Positions 10,186 to 21,515 of a stretch of DNA of 64,000 nucleotides are shown in pieces. Within the stretch, counting starts at the first letter, position 1. Each line of letters begins with the position of its first letter. Origin of the DNA: Pseudomonas turukhanskensis (GTDB lineage Bacteria > Pseudomonadota > Gammaproteobacteria > Pseudomonadales > Pseudomonadaceae); NCBI RefSeq assembly GCF_027922365.1, contig NZ_BSFN01000001.1:791994-855993 (forward strand), read 5' to 3'. Under the pieces are notes generated by a model. That model was not told where the DNA came from and searched no databases. It was given only the letters and a program-made list of their open reading frames with translations. Both the position numbers and the translations under genes were made by a program.

Positions 10186-10209
10186 AGCCGGGAAATTCCC
10201 GGCTTTTTT
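10186..10209 (+). terminator. Intrinsic terminator upstream of DUF2065/hisZ
   Basis: AGCCGGG and CCCGGCT form a stem around AAATT and are followed by six T. It lies between hflC and the next gene, only 15 bases before that gene's start, so readthrough or attenuation may set hisZ-purA expression. Confidence 0.75.
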
Positions 10210-10224
10210 GCGTCTGTGGGAACC

Positions 10225-10410
10225 ATGTGGCAGGAACTCGGCATCGCGTTGTGTTTAGTGCTGGTGCTGGAAGGCATCCTGCCGTTCCTATATCCACGAG
10301 GTTGGCGTGAGGCATTCATGCAGCTTTTGCAGCTGTCTGATGGTCACTTACGCCTAATCGGGCTTGCCAGCATGCTGCTGGGAACAGTCCTCCTTTACTG
10401 GCTTCATTAA
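10225..10410 (+). CDS. DUF2065 small inner-membrane protein
   Basis: A 61-residue protein with two hydrophobic segments (about residues 6-24 and 40-58) and a central YPRGWREAF motif. This matches the DUF2065 (YjeT-like) family found between hflC and hisZ/purA in many proteobacteria; the function is unknown. I use the ATG at 10225 because homologues begin MWQELG; a GTG at 10216 is an alternative and would add three residues. The stop codon overlaps an out-of-frame ATG at 10410, and hisZ begins 32 bases later. Confidence 0.8.
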   Translation: MWQELGIALCLVLVLEGILPFLYPRGWREAFMQLLQLSDGHLRLIGLASMLLGTVLLYWLH

Positions 10411-10442
10411 TGGCTGCCGCCCGCAACGAGGGGAATGGCGAA

Positions 10443-12973
<2,531 letters not shown>

Positions 12974-13014
12974 CGGCATATGCCGCCGCCGTCAGGGCGG
13001 CTGCACACGACAAG

Positions 13015-13038
13015 GGGTCGCCATGGGCGGCCCTTTTT
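13015..13038 (+). terminator. Intrinsic terminator after purA
   Basis: GGGTCGCC and GGCGGCCC pair (one T-G wobble) around an ATG triloop and are followed by five T. The position fits the end of the hisZ-purA transcript. Confidence 0.8.
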
Positions 13039-13139
13039 CGTTTCTGAATGTCTGGCCAGGAGTGGCGGCATGGCCCTTGCTGTGCTCAAGTTATCCCAGC
13101 GGTTGCCGTCACACAGTTGACGGGTATTGGAGGTTTGTC

Positions 13140-15074
13140 GTGTCTGCCATCGTTTCTCTCTTGCGTAGCCGCCTGCTGCGCCCGGTATTCATTGCTCTTG
13201 GAATTGCACTGCTGGTGCAGGTCCTGGTGGCTGTTGCACTAACTCGGAGCACGGTCGGTGCGTTGGAGGTCGATCTGGGCGCGCGCCTGGGGTCCGACAC
13301 CCAGCGCCTGGAGTCCGAGTTGCAGGAGGCCAGCCGCGAGCTTTCCTCCGGCCTGGGCACGTTATCCACCCGCACGCGAGAGCGCCTGGCGGCCGGCTTG
13401 TCCACACGCCTGAAGGAAGAGCAAACTCAGATCCGCGCCACCCTTGAGCAAAACCTCAAGGATTCGGCCAACGATATGGCGCAGTTGCTCGCAGCGGTTG
13501 CACCGCGGGCCATGTGGGATAACGACGGCCCGGCATTGTCCGAATTCGCCCGCCGTGCCCAACGTAACCCCAACGTGTTGTTTGTTGTGTACGACGATGC
13601 ACAAGGCCAGCACCTGACCCGCTACCTCAACCGGGAAAACCCGCTGATCAAGGCGCTGATGGAAAAGGGCGAGGGCGAGCGAGCGCTGGATAAAGTGCTG
13701 AGCGCCGCGCGCAACGATAAATCGGTGTACATGATTGAAGCGTCCATCAGCCCCAATGGCGTGGAAATCGGCAAGGTGCTGATGGGCGTTTCCACGGCTT
13801 CCGTCGAGCAGCAGTTGGAGGCATTGGATAAACGCTTTACCGCCCTGATAGCCAGTGGTGACCAACTGGTGGCTGACAGTCTGTCGGGCGCCTCAACTGA
13901 AAGCACTGCCGCGCTGACGGCGCGCTTGAAGGCTGCGCAGACCGAAACCGCCGGCATGGCCGATGGAGCGCGTGCGTCGGTGCAGGAATCGGCTGCCACG
14001 CTGAAGTGGCGTATCGGCTTGAGTCTGGTGCTGGTCGGTCTGGGCGTATTGCTCACGCTCGCGGTGGTGCTGGGTCAGCGTGTGGTCAACAAGCTGCATT
14101 TGCAGATCGCTGCGCTCAATGATCTGGCGGCGGGCGAGGGTGATCTGACTCGCCGCATCGAAGTCACCAGTCGCGATGAAATCGGCGATATGGCCATCGC
14201 CGTAAACCGCTTTGTCGAAAAGCTGCAGCCCATTGTTCGTGAAGCGGGTGAAGTGGCGGTCAGCACCGGGGTTGAAATCAAAGGGCTGGCGACTCGTAGC
14301 GTGGCGGCTGAGGCCGCGGCAGAGCGTCAGCGTGACGAAGTGGCTGGTAGCCTGGAAGCGTTGGCTGTGATGGCGGGCGATGCGCAAGCGGAAAGCCGCG
14401 CCATGCAGGCGGCGTTGCAGCGCGTGGTGTCGATTCGTCAGGACGCCAATGAAAACGCCGTGATCGCCACCAAGGTTGGCGGCTTGATTGAGGAGCTGGT
14501 GTCGCGCGTGGACGCCGGTTCTGCGGTGATCGAGCGTCTGGCGCGCCAGAGCGAGCAGATCGAAATGGTGTTGACCGTAATTCATGGCATTGCCGAGCAG
14601 ACCAACTTGCTGGCGCTTAACGCGGCCATCGAGGCAGCGCGTGCCGGCGAGACCGGTCGCGGTTTTGCCGTGGTGGCCGACGAGGTGCGGGCGCTGGCGA
14701 GCAAGACTCAGCAGTCCACTGGCGATATTCAGTCGCATATCACTGCGCTGCAGCAGGGTGCGAAGGAGGCAGTGTCGGTGATCGGCCGTGCCGGCCAGCA
14801 GGCAAACGAAGGGTTGGCGGCATTGCGCGATAGCGAGCGTTTACAGTTGTCGGTGCAGGCTGCAGTGGATGATGTGCATGCGGCCATCAAGGCGGCCACT
14901 CAGGCGGCGGCGCATCAGGCTGAAGGCGCAGACGCGGTGCGTGGTCGCGTTGAGGTGATTCACGCCGAGGCGCAGCGTGCGGCCGAGGCGGGTGCGGCGA
15001 CAGCGGCCAGTGGGCGTGTGTTGGATGGCTTGGCGTCGCGTTTGAAGTCGAGCCTTGGCCAGTTCCGCGTGTAG
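13140..15074 (+). CDS. Methyl-accepting chemotaxis protein
   Basis: Transmembrane chemoreceptor of 644 residues. Membrane segment 1 is at about residues 14-34; a mostly helical periplasmic sensor of about 250 residues follows; membrane segment 2 is near 290-312; then a HAMP-like region and a cytoplasmic signalling domain with the conserved hairpin tip ([19 protein letters not shown], about 484-503). The ligand is unknown. The start is GTG at 13140 behind a clean GGAGG (13129-13133); longer in-frame starts overlap purA. The TAG stop lies inside the GTAG end of a palindromic repeat (15071), so the last codon boundary was probably set by the repeat. A receptor gene between purA and tRNA-Leu is an addition to the core order. 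Confidence 0.9.
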   Translation: MSAIVSLLRSRLLRPVFIALGIALLVQVLVAVALTRSTVGALEVDLGARLGSDTQRLESELQEASRELSSGLGTLSTRTRERLAAGLSTRLKEEQTQIRATLEQNLKDSANDMAQLLAAVAPRAMWDNDGPALSEFARRAQRNPNVLFVVYDDAQGQHLTRYLNRENPLIKALMEKGEGERALDKVLSAARNDKSVYMIEASISPNGVEIGKVLMGVSTASVEQQLEALDKRFTALIASGDQLVADSLSGASTESTAALTARLKAAQTETAGMADGARASVQESAATLKWRIGLSLVLVGLGVLLTLAVVLGQRVVNKLHLQIAALNDLAAGEGDLTRRIEVTSRDEIGDMAIAVNRFVEKLQPIVREAGEVAVSTGVEIKGLATRSVAAEAAAERQRDEVAGSLEALAVMAGDAQAESRAMQAALQRVVSIRQDANENAVIATKVGGLIEELVSRVDAGSAVIERLARQSEQIEMVLTVIHGIAEQTNLLALNAAIEAARAGETGRGFAVVADEVRALASKTQQSTGDIQSHITALQQGAKEAVSVIGRAGQQANEGLAALRDSERLQLSVQAAVDDVHAAIKAATQAAAHQAEGADAVRGRVEVIHAEAQRAAEAGAATAASGRVLDGLASRLKSSLGQFRV

Positions 15075-15143
15075 AGCGAATATACGCACCGCGATATCCG
15101 CCGTTTCGCCTAGTGCGCGGCGGCAGATATCCGCAGGGCGGCT
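15071..15143. repeat. Degenerate copy of GTAGGGCGAATATCCGC palindromic doublet (family 1)
   Basis: Begins GTAGAGCGAATAT, with a first hairpin GCGAATAT/ATATCCGC, and ends with a decayed second half (GGCGGCAGATATCCGC). It overlaps the TAG stop of the chemoreceptor gene. Compare copies at 23790, 32509, 47133 and 53941. Confidence 0.6.
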
Positions 15144-15157
15144 CAAACCACAGGCAC

Positions 15158-15179
15158 AAAAAAACCGGCCTGAGCCGGT
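15158..15179 (-). terminator. Terminator of distal tRNA-Leu copy
   Basis: On the minus strand ACCGGC pairs with GCCGGT around a 4-base loop and is followed by seven T. It lies 38 bases beyond the CCA end of the tRNA at 15218. It may also stop plus-strand transcripts weakly. Confidence 0.8.
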
Positions 15180-15189
15180 CTCTTTGTTG

Positions 15190-15210
15190 CCGAGGTTGGT
15201 AGTGCCTCGG
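15190..15210 (-). other. tRNA-Leu 3' trailer hairpin, copy 1
   Basis: CCGAGG and CCTCGG pair around a 9-base loop, between the tRNA 3' end and the terminator. The second tRNA copy has the same hairpin with a paired C-to-T and G-to-A change, so base-pairing is conserved while sequence is not. Confidence 0.6.
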
Positions 15211-15217
15211 TCTGAAT

Positions 15218-15304
15218 TGGTGCCCAGGAGAAGACTCGAACTTCCACGATGTTGCCATCGCTAGGACCTGAACCTAGTGCGTCTACCAATTCCGCCACCT
15301 GGGC
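15218..15304 (-). tRNA. tRNA-Leu (anticodon CAG), copy 1
   Basis: The 87-base minus-strand gene reads GCCCAGGTGGCGG... and ends in encoded CCA. The acceptor stem GCCCAGG/TCTGGGC-type pairing, D-loop GGTAGAC, a long variable arm (class II tRNA) and the T-arm GTTCGAGTC are all present. The anticodon stem CTAGG/CCTAG encloses TTCAGGT, giving CAG, which reads the Leu codon CUG. It is identical over its whole length to the copy at 15495. Confidence 0.97.
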
Positions 15305-15368
15305 GTTGATTTCGCTGACTGCTCGGCTACTTTCAACTACAACAACATTGCTGTCGTTGTGGGCGCGA

Positions 15369-15397
15369 AATATACGGACCAGGCGCAGGCTTGTAAA
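15369..15397 (-). promoter_or_regulatory. Sigma-70 promoter of tRNA-Leu copy 1
   Basis: On the minus strand TTTACA (15392-15397) and TATATT (15369-15374) are 17 bases apart, followed by a GC-rich discriminator (TCGCGCCC). GC-rich discriminators are typical of stringently controlled stable RNA promoters. Confidence 0.85.
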
Positions 15398-15434
15398 CCC
15401 CTGAATTTAAACGACTTACCGATACGAAAGGCAC

Positions 15435-15456
15435 AAAAAAACCGGCCTAAGCCGGT
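15435..15456 (-). terminator. Terminator of tRNA-Leu copy 2
   Basis: Minus-strand stem ACCGGC/GCCGGT with loop TTAG and a run of seven T. It sits between the two tRNA genes, so each copy has its own promoter and its own terminator. Confidence 0.8.
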
Positions 15457-15494
15457 CTTTTTGTTGCTGAGGTTGGTAGAACCTCAGTCTAAAT

Positions 15495-15581
15495 TGGTGC
15501 CCAGGAGAAGACTCGAACTTCCACGATGTTGCCATCGCTAGGACCTGAACCTAGTGCGTCTACCAATTCCGCCACCTGGGC
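15495..15581 (-). tRNA. tRNA-Leu (anticodon CAG), copy 2
   Basis: Identical in all 87 bases to the copy at 15218, with encoded CCA. The two copies are offset by exactly 277 bases and the duplication includes promoter, tRNA, trailer hairpin and terminator. Flanking bases have diverged while the tRNA has not, which points to selection or gene conversion. Confidence 0.97.
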
Positions 15582-15646
15582 GTTGAGTTCGCTGATTGCT
15601 CAACTACTTTCAACTACAACAACGTTTGCCGTCGTTGTGGGCGCGA

Positions 15647-15675
15647 AATATACGGATCGACTTTGAGGTTGTAAA
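15647..15675 (-). promoter_or_regulatory. Sigma-70 promoter of tRNA-Leu copy 2
   Basis: TTTACA (15670-15675) and TATATT (15647-15652) on the minus strand with a 17-base spacer and the same GC-rich discriminator as copy 1. The spacer sequences differ between copies while both hexamers are kept. Confidence 0.85.
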
Positions 15676-15791
15676 CCCCTGGTGTGAAAAAAAACTTTAT
15701 TCGTTCACGTGAGCAGACCAAGATAGCGTTTTCGCGCTTCAATAGGCGCATGACACTTACTTCTCTATATAGATAAGGCGAACCCTCTCTA

Positions 15792-18356
15792 ATGGCCGAT
15801 TGGCAATCCCTCGATCCCGAGGCCGCTCGTGAAGCGGAAAAATACGAAAACCCTATCCCAAGTCGTGAGCTGATTCTTCAGCATCTGGCTGATCGCGGTT
15901 CGCCGGCCAACCGCGAGCAGTTGGTGGAAGAGTTCGGTCTCACCACTGAAGAACAACTGGAAGCCTTGCGTCGTCGCCTTCGTGCGATGGAGCGCGATGG
16001 CCAGTTGATCTATACCCGCCGTGGCACCTACGCGCCGGTCGATAAGCTCGACTTGATCCTCGGGCGCATCAGCGGTCACCGTGATGGCTTCGGCTTCCTG
16101 ATTCCGGATGACAAGAGCGACGACCTGTTTCTGAGCCCCGCGCAGATGCGTCTGGTGTTCGATGGCGACCGTGCCCTGGCGCGTGTTACCGGGCTGGACC
16201 GTCGTGGTCGCCGTGAAGGTGCAGTAGTTGAAGTGATTTCCCGCGCCCACGAAAGCATCGTCGGTCGTTACTACGAAGAAAGCGGCATTGGCTTTGTAGT
16301 TGCCGATAACCCGAAGATCCAGCAAGAAGTGCTGGTTACCCCGGGCCGCAACGCCAACGCCAAGCAAGGTCAGTTCGTCGAGGTGAAAATCACCCACTGG
16401 CCAACCCCGCGCTTCCAGCCGCAGGGCGACGTCGTTGAAGTGGTCGGCAACTATATGGCGCCGGGCATGGAAATCGACGTGGCGCTGCGCAGCTACGACA
16501 TTCCTCACGTCTGGCCGGAGGCCGTGCTCAAAGAAGCCGCCAAGCTCAAGCCCGAAGTGGAAGAAAAAGACAAAGAGAAGCGCATCGACCTGCGCCATCT
16601 GCCGTTCGTCACTATCGACGGCGAAGACGCGCGCGACTTCGACGATGCGGTGTTCTGCGAAAAGAACGGCAGCAAGTGGGGCCTGTTCTCCGGCGGCTGG
16701 AAGCTGTATGTCGCCATCGCCGACGTTTCTTCGTACGTGAAAATCGGCTCGGCCCTGGACGACGAATCGCAAGTGCGCGGCAACTCGGTGTACTTCCCCG
16801 AGCGCGTAGTGCCGATGTTGCCGGAAGAACTGTCCAACGGCCTGTGCTCGCTCAATCCGCACGTGGACCGTCTGGCCATGGTCTGCGAGATGAGCATCTC
16901 CAAAACCGGCAAGATGACCGACTACCAGTTCTACGAAGCAGTCATTCACTCCCACGCGCGCCTGACCTACAACAAAGTCAGCACCATCCTCGAGCAGCCC
17001 AAGAGCACCGAGGCGAAAGCCCTGCGCACTGAATACGCCGACGTGGTGCCGCACCTCAAGCAGCTGTACTCGCTGTATCAGGTGCTGCTGGCGGCCCGTC
17101 ATGAGCGTGGCGCCATCGACTTCGAAACCCAGGAAACCCGCATTATCTTCGGCTCGGGCCGCAAGATTGCCGAAATCCGTCCGACCACCCGCAACGACGC
17201 CCACAAGCTGATCGAGGAATGCATGCTGGCCGCCAACGTGGCCACCGCCGAATTCCTCAAGAAGCACGAGATTCCAGCTCTGTACCGCGTGCATGATGGT
17301 CCGCCGCCGGAGCGCCTGGAAAAACTCAAGGCCTTCCTTGGCGAGCTGGGGCTGTCGCTGCAGCGTGGCAAGTCCAAGGAGGGTCCGTCGCCCAAGGACT
17401 ACCAGGCGCTGCTGGAAAATATTCGCGAGCGCCCGGATTACCACCTGATCCAGACCGTGATGCTGCGTTCGCTGAGCCAGGCGGTGTACAGCGCCGACAA
17501 CCAGGGCCACTTCGGCCTGAATTACGAGGCGTACACCCACTTTACCTCGCCTATCCGTCGTTACCCAGACCTGTTGACCCACCGCGCCATTCGCAGCGTA
17601 ATCCGCTCGAAGATGGATACGCCGCACGTCAAACGTGCTGGCGCGATGATGATTCCGAAGGCGCGCATCTACCCGTACGACGAGGCAGCGCTGGAGCAAT
17701 TGGGCGAGCAGTGCTCGATGTCCGAGCGCCGTGCCGACGAGGCCACTCGTGATGTTGTGAACTGGCTCAAGTGCGAGTTTATGAAAGACCGCGTGGGCGA
17801 AAGCTTCCCTGGCGTGATCACGGCCGTGACCGGTTTTGGTCTGTTCGTCGAGCTTAAAGACATCTACGTCGAAGGCCTGGTGCACGTCACCGCCTTGCCG
17901 GGTGACTACTACCACTTCGACCCGGTTCACCACCGTTTGGCTGGCGAGCGCACCGGGCGCAGCTTCCGCCTGGGCGACAGCATCGACGTCAAAGTCATGC
18001 GTGTGGACCTGGACGAACGTAAAATCGACTTCGAGCTGGCGCAAGCCACCATCGACGCGCCGATTGGCCGTAAAGGCCGTGCGTCCACCTCGGCTACCAA
18101 AGGCGGCGCCCGCGAGCGTGCGGAAAAAGCCAATGCCGCTGGCGGCCGCGCGCCGGCAGCCACGGGCAGCGCCGACGTCAAACGCAGCCGCGAAGTGAAA
18201 AGCGCGCTGCTCGCCGAAGCGAAAAGCAAAGGCAAGGCCAGTACGGCGAGCAAAGCCGGCAAGCCCAGCAGTCACCGCAAGGGCCCGGCGAAAGCTGCCC
18301 CTGCGGCAGCACCGAGCAGAAGCGGCGGGGCGCGCAAGCCAAAGGGTAAAGCATGA
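15792..18356 (+). CDS. rnr: Exoribonuclease R
   Basis: Processive 3'-5' hydrolytic RNase that can digest structured RNA; it acts in rRNA/tRNA quality control and trans-translation. Order of parts in 854 residues: N-terminal winged-helix (about 20-90), two cold-shock domains (about 95-270), the RNB catalytic domain with the acidic DARDFDDA metal-binding motif near 278-285, an S1 domain (about 665-750), and a long lysine/alanine/serine-rich tail (about 755-854) as in other gammaproteobacterial RNase R. The ribosome binding site is weak. rlmB overlaps the end as ATGA. Confidence 0.96.
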   Translation: MADWQSLDPEAAREAEKYENPIPSRELILQHLADRGSPANREQLVEEFGLTTEEQLEALRRRLRAMERDGQLIYTRRGTYAPVDKLDLILGRISGHRDGFGFLIPDDKSDDLFLSPAQMRLVFDGDRALARVTGLDRRGRREGAVVEVISRAHESIVGRYYEESGIGFVVADNPKIQQEVLVTPGRNANAKQGQFVEVKITHWPTPRFQPQGDVVEVVGNYMAPGMEIDVALRSYDIPHVWPEAVLKEAAKLKPEVEEKDKEKRIDLRHLPFVTIDGEDARDFDDAVFCEKNGSKWGLFSGGWKLYVAIADVSSYVKIGSALDDESQVRGNSVYFPERVVPMLPEELSNGLCSLNPHVDRLAMVCEMSISKTGKMTDYQFYEAVIHSHARLTYNKVSTILEQPKSTEAKALRTEYADVVPHLKQLYSLYQVLLAARHERGAIDFETQETRIIFGSGRKIAEIRPTTRNDAHKLIEECMLAANVATAEFLKKHEIPALYRVHDGPPPERLEKLKAFLGELGLSLQRGKSKEGPSPKDYQALLENIRERPDYHLIQTVMLRSLSQAVYSADNQGHFGLNYEAYTHFTSPIRRYPDLLTHRAIRSVIRSKMDTPHVKRAGAMMIPKARIYPYDEAALEQLGEQCSMSERRADEATRDVVNWLKCEFMKDRVGESFPGVITAVTGFGLFVELKDIYVEGLVHVTALPGDYYHFDPVHHRLAGERTGRSFRLGDSIDVKVMRVDLDERKIDFELAQATIDAPIGRKGRASTSATKGGARERAEKANAAGGRAPAATGSADVKRSREVKSALLAEAKSKGKASTASKAGKPSSHRKGPAKAAPAAAPSRSGGARKPKGKA

Positions 18357-19111
18357 GTCAGTTGGAAAAGATCTACGGCGTGCATGCCGTAGAAGCGTTG
18401 TTGCGTCATCACCCCAAGCGGGTAAAGCAGATCTGGCTGGCTGAAGGCCGTAACGATCCGCGCGTACAAGTGTTGCTGGAGTTGGCTGCGCAGTCGCGCG
18501 TTGCCGTTGGCCAGGCCGAGCGTCGTGAGATGGACGCCTGGGTTGAAGGCGTGCACCAGGGCGTAGTGGCAGAGGTCAGCCCCAGCCAGGTGTGGGGCGA
18601 GGCGATGCTCGACGAGCTGCTCGACCGTTCCGAAGGTCATCCGCTGCTGCTGGTGCTCGACGGGGTAACCGATCCGCACAACCTCGGCGCCTGCCTACGT
18701 ACCGCCGATGCGGCGGGTGCCTTGGCGGTGATCGTGCCCAAGGACAAGTCCGCCACCCTCAACCCGACTGTGCGCAAAGTAGCGTGCGGTGCGGCAGAAG
18801 TGATTCCGCTGGTGGCCGTGACCAACCTGGCGCGCACCCTGGAAAAACTTCAGCAGCGCGGCCTGTGGGTTGTAGGCACCGCCGGTGAGGCTGAGCAGGA
18901 ACTGTACGAGCAGGACCTGACCGGCCCCACCATTCTGATCATGGGCGCCGAAGGCAAAGGCATGCGTCGCCTGACGCGCGAGCACTGCGACTACCTGGTG
19001 CGCCTGCCCATGGCCGGTAGCGTCAGCAGCCTCAACGTATCGGTAGCCACCGGCGTGTGCCTGTTCGAAGCGCTGCGCCAGCGCAGTGTGAAAGCCAAGG
19101 CCGGGAAATAG
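18353..19111 (+). CDS. rlmB: 23S rRNA (guanosine-2'-O-)-methyltransferase RlmB
   Basis: SpoU-family trefoil-knot methyltransferase that 2'-O-methylates G2251 of 23S rRNA. An N-terminal substrate-binding domain (about residues 5-80) is followed by the knot domain with motif 1 (DPHNLGACLRTADAAG), motif 2 (MGAEGKGM) and motif 3 (LPMAGSVSSLNVSVA). The 252-residue length is normal. It is translationally coupled to rnr by a 4-base overlap, the common arrangement, and is followed by an intrinsic terminator. Confidence 0.96.
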   Translation: MSQLEKIYGVHAVEALLRHHPKRVKQIWLAEGRNDPRVQVLLELAAQSRVAVGQAERREMDAWVEGVHQGVVAEVSPSQVWGEAMLDELLDRSEGHPLLLVLDGVTDPHNLGACLRTADAAGALAVIVPKDKSATLNPTVRKVACGAAEVIPLVAVTNLARTLEKLQQRGLWVVGTAGEAEQELYEQDLTGPTILIMGAEGKGMRRLTREHCDYLVRLPMAGSVSSLNVSVATGVCLFEALRQRSVKAKAGK

Positions 19112-19134
19112 CCCACGCGGTTTGCATACGGGAA

Positions 19135-19154
19135 GGGCGCGCAACGCGCCTTTT
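19135..19154 (+). terminator. Intrinsic terminator after rlmB
   Basis: GGCGCG and CGCGCC pair around CAA and are followed by TTTT. It separates rnr-rlmB from the rpsF operon promoter. Confidence 0.75.
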
Positions 19155-19182
19155 CCGATTGTTCAAATAATCACCAATTGCC

Positions 19183-19211
19183 TTGCGCCCCCCAGCCCCC
19201 TTCTCTACAAT
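19183..19211 (+). promoter_or_regulatory. Promoter candidate of the rpsF operon
   Basis: TTGCGC (19183-19188) and TACAAT (19206-19211) are 17 bases apart with a GC-rich discriminator (TGCGCCCC), as expected for a growth-rate-regulated ribosomal protein operon. Confidence 0.6.
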
Positions 19212-19328
19212 TGCGCCCCTTGCCGTGACGGCAGGCGTTTTCGTGCGCTGATGTCCGGTGAGCTAACAGTGTCATTCACTCCTTGTCTGACCGCCTACGC
19301 GGCAGGCTACAACCCGTAAGGAGCATTT
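19212..19328 (+). promoter_or_regulatory. rpsF 5' leader; possible S6:S18 autoregulatory element
   Basis: The 117-base leader contains small hairpins, notably TGCCG-TGA-CGGCA near 19220 and CCGC-CTAC-GCGG near 19290-19301, then AAGGAG before rpsF. Many bacteria have an S6:S18-binding leader here. I did not establish the diagnostic bulged motif, so the assignment is an inference from position and structure. Confidence 0.35.
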
Positions 19329-19754
19329 ATGCGTCATTACGAAATCATCTTTCTGGTTCACCCGGACCAGAGCGAGCAAGTCGGCGGCATGGTTGAGCGT
19401 TACACCAAGCTGATCGAAGAAGACGGCGGCAAAATTCACCGCCTGGAAGACTGGGGCCGTCGTCAATTGGCCTATGCAATCAACAATGTTCACAAGGCTC
19501 ACTACGTGATGCTGAACGTTGAGTGCACCGGCAAAGCCCTGGCTGAGCTGGAAGACAACTTCCGTTACAACGATGCCGTGATCCGTAACCTGGTCATCCG
19601 TCGCGACGAAGCCGTAACTGGCCAGTCCGAGATGCTCAAGGCTGAAGAAAACCGCAGCGAGCGCCGCGAGCGTCGTGACCGTCCTGAAGCCGATTCCATC
19701 GATGGCGACAGCGATGACAGCGACAACAGCGACAGCGATAACGCTGACGAGTAA
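19329..19754 (+). CDS. rpsF: 30S ribosomal protein S6
   Basis: Binds the central domain of 16S rRNA together with S18. The RRM-like core ([18 protein letters not shown] onward, to about residue 100) is well conserved. The C terminus is a highly charged tail: an arginine/glutamate segment then an Asp/Ser/Asn-rich end (about residues 122-141, ending SDSDNADE). Such tails are common in Pseudomonas S6, but it ends ADE rather than the glutamate tail modified by RimK in E. coli. Strong AAGGAG site at about 19317-19322. Confidence 0.97.
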   Translation: MRHYEIIFLVHPDQSEQVGGMVERYTKLIEEDGGKIHRLEDWGRRQLAYAINNVHKAHYVMLNVECTGKALAELEDNFRYNDAVIRNLVIRRDEAVTGQSEMLKAEENRSERRERRDRPEADSIDGDSDDSDNSDSDNADE

Positions 19755-19782
19755 TCCACGGATCTATTGAGGAGCCAATCTC

Positions 19783-20013
19783 ATGGCACGTTTCTTCCGT
19801 CGTCGTAAATTCTGCCGTTTCACCGCTGAAGACGTGAAGGAGATCGATTACAAAGATCTCAACACCCTGAAAGCCTACGTTTCTGAAACCGGCAAAATCG
19901 TTCCAAGCCGTATCACCGGTACCAAGGCTCGTTATCAGCGTCAGCTGGCTACCGCTATCAAGCGCGCCCGCTTCCTGGCCCTGCTCGCCTACACCGACAG
20001 CCACGGCCGCTGA
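19783..20013 (+). CDS. rpsR: 30S ribosomal protein S18
   Basis: Small basic protein of the 30S platform, partner of S6. Family features are the N-terminal RRRKFCRF segment and [15 protein letters not shown] near residues 46-60. The 76-residue length is normal. It lies 28 bases after rpsF in the usual operon. Confidence 0.98.
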
Positions 20014-20049
20014 GACCGGAAGGTCGAAACGCAGTAAGGAATAAATCGT

Positions 20050-20925
20050 ATGCGCGCCATTGCTGAATTCATCATGCGTGGTCGCATGCAGGCCACTCTC
20101 GTAGTGGTAGGTAGCGCGGCATTGCCGCTGTTGATTTGGTTGAGCGCTGCCGCAGCAGCTTTGATTTTGTTGCGGCGCGGTGCAGCCGACGCATTTAGCG
20201 TATGGGTTTGGGCGTTGTTGCCCGCTGCGGTGTGGTGGTATGTCGGCGAGCCGACGACCCTTATGCTCGTGGCAGGCACGCTGGTGTTGGCGCAGGTGTT
20301 ACGCGTCACCGCTTCCTGGACCTGGGTGTTGCTGGCCAGTGTGGTGTTGGGTGCGTTGTTTGTGCAGGTGATCGAGGCGGTCTCGGCAGACATGCTGAAG
20401 GGAATGGCGGAGTTTCTCCGCGCAGTCTTCTCGCAGTATGCCGCCGAAGCGAAGATCCCAGCCGAACAGCTCGCTGATGTGCAAGCTTCGCTTATTGCGG
20501 CCTTGCCCGGGTTTTTAGCCTCCTCATTGCAGTTGATGTGTGTGCTTTGCCTGGTGCTTGCCCGTTATTGGCAAGCGGCGTTGTACAACCCTGGCGGCTT
20601 CGGCCTGGAGTTTCGGGCAATACGTTTGAAGCCCGCTGTGGCGGTGGCTCTGTTGCTTGGTGTGTTGTTTGCGCCAGCGCTGGGCGACAGTTTCGCGGTG
20701 TTGGCTCCGCTGTGTACGGTGCCGCTGTTTTTCGCAGGTCTGGCCCTGGGCCATGGCCTGATTGAAATGAAGCGGCTCAGCACCTTCTGGGTGATGGCGC
20801 TGTACATGGCTGTGCTGATAATCGGCAACCTGATTTGTATCCTGGCTGTGGTCGACAGTCTGATTGATTTTCGCGGACGCCTGGCGCGCCACAAGGGCGC
20901 TGGTCCTGCGAACGGTGAAGGTTAA
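20050..20925 (+). CDS. DUF2232 multi-pass membrane protein
   Basis: A 291-residue integral membrane protein with about eight hydrophobic segments and an acidic/basic mix only in short loops. It fits the DUF2232 (YybS-like) proteins that sit between rpsR and rplI in Pseudomonas (PA4933 position). The function is unknown. Location inside the ribosomal protein operon suggests cotranscription rather than a ribosomal role. rplI follows after 21 bases. Confidence 0.8.
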   Translation: MRAIAEFIMRGRMQATLVVVGSAALPLLIWLSAAAAALILLRRGAADAFSVWVWALLPAAVWWYVGEPTTLMLVAGTLVLAQVLRVTASWTWVLLASVVLGALFVQVIEAVSADMLKGMAEFLRAVFSQYAAEAKIPAEQLADVQASLIAALPGFLASSLQLMCVLCLVLARYWQAALYNPGGFGLEFRAIRLKPAVAVALLLGVLFAPALGDSFAVLAPLCTVPLFFAGLALGHGLIEMKRLSTFWVMALYMAVLIIGNLICILAVVDSLIDFRGRLARHKGAGPANGEG

Positions 20926-20946
20926 AAGTTAAGAGGTAAGACCCAA

Positions 20947-21393
20947 ATGGAAGTCATCCTGCTGGAAAAAATCGCCAATCTGGGCAACCTGGGCGACAAA
21001 GTGAACGTTAAGGCTGGTTACGGCCGTAACTTCCTGCTGCCGCAAGGCAAAGCCACTGCCGCTACCGCTGCGAACGTTGCTGCGTTCGAAGAGCGTCGTG
21101 CAGAGCTGGAAAAACTGGCTGCCGAGAAGAAAGCTTCGGCTGAAGCTCGTGCTGCTCAACTGGCTGAGCTGGAAGTGACCATCACTGCCACCGCTGGTGA
21201 TGAAGGCAAGCTGTTCGGTTCCATCGGTACTCACGACATCGCTGACGCTCTGACCGCCTCCGGCGTTGAAGTGGCCAAAGCTGAAGTGCGTCTGCCGAAC
21301 GGTACCATCCGTCACGTGGGCGAATTCGACGTAGCGGTGCACCTGCACTCCGACGTTGAAGCTACCGTCCGTGTTGTCGTGGTAGCTGCTTAA
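20947..21393 (+). CDS. rplI: 50S ribosomal protein L9
   Basis: Two-domain protein at the base of the L1 stalk. The N-terminal domain shows [19 protein letters not shown] and [13 protein letters not shown]; a long alanine/lysine-rich connecting helix spans about residues 45-75; the C-terminal domain carries [16 protein letters not shown]. The 148-residue length is standard. A strong terminator follows 46 bases downstream and closes the rpsF-rpsR-DUF2232-rplI operon. Confidence 0.98.
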   Translation: MEVILLEKIANLGNLGDKVNVKAGYGRNFLLPQGKATAATAANVAAFEERRAELEKLAAEKKASAEARAAQLAELEVTITATAGDEGKLFGSIGTHDIADALTASGVEVAKAEVRLPNGTIRHVGEFDVAVHLHSDVEATVRVVVVAA

Positions 21394-21438
21394 GCAACAC
21401 CAATCGTCTGGCACCCCGTGTGCGAGCGGTTTAACATC

Positions 21439-21475
21439 GGGCACGATTTGCGTAAGCAGATCGTGCCCTTTGTCT
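21439..21475 (+). terminator. Strong intrinsic terminator after rplI
   Basis: GGGCACGAT pairs with ATCGTGCCC, and the inner TTGC-GTAA-GCAG continues the stem to about 13 bp with a GTAA tetraloop. TTTGTCTTT follows. It is one of the clearest terminators in the window. Confidence 0.9.
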
Positions 21476-21515
21476 TTCTGTATTCCCTGTTTTGCACTCC
21501 TGATTCCATGTGGCC

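Noticed and set aside
15789..18275. 828-residue frame antisense to rnr
   Set aside because: Composition is a shadow of the strongly biased rnr codons; rnr has full domain support.
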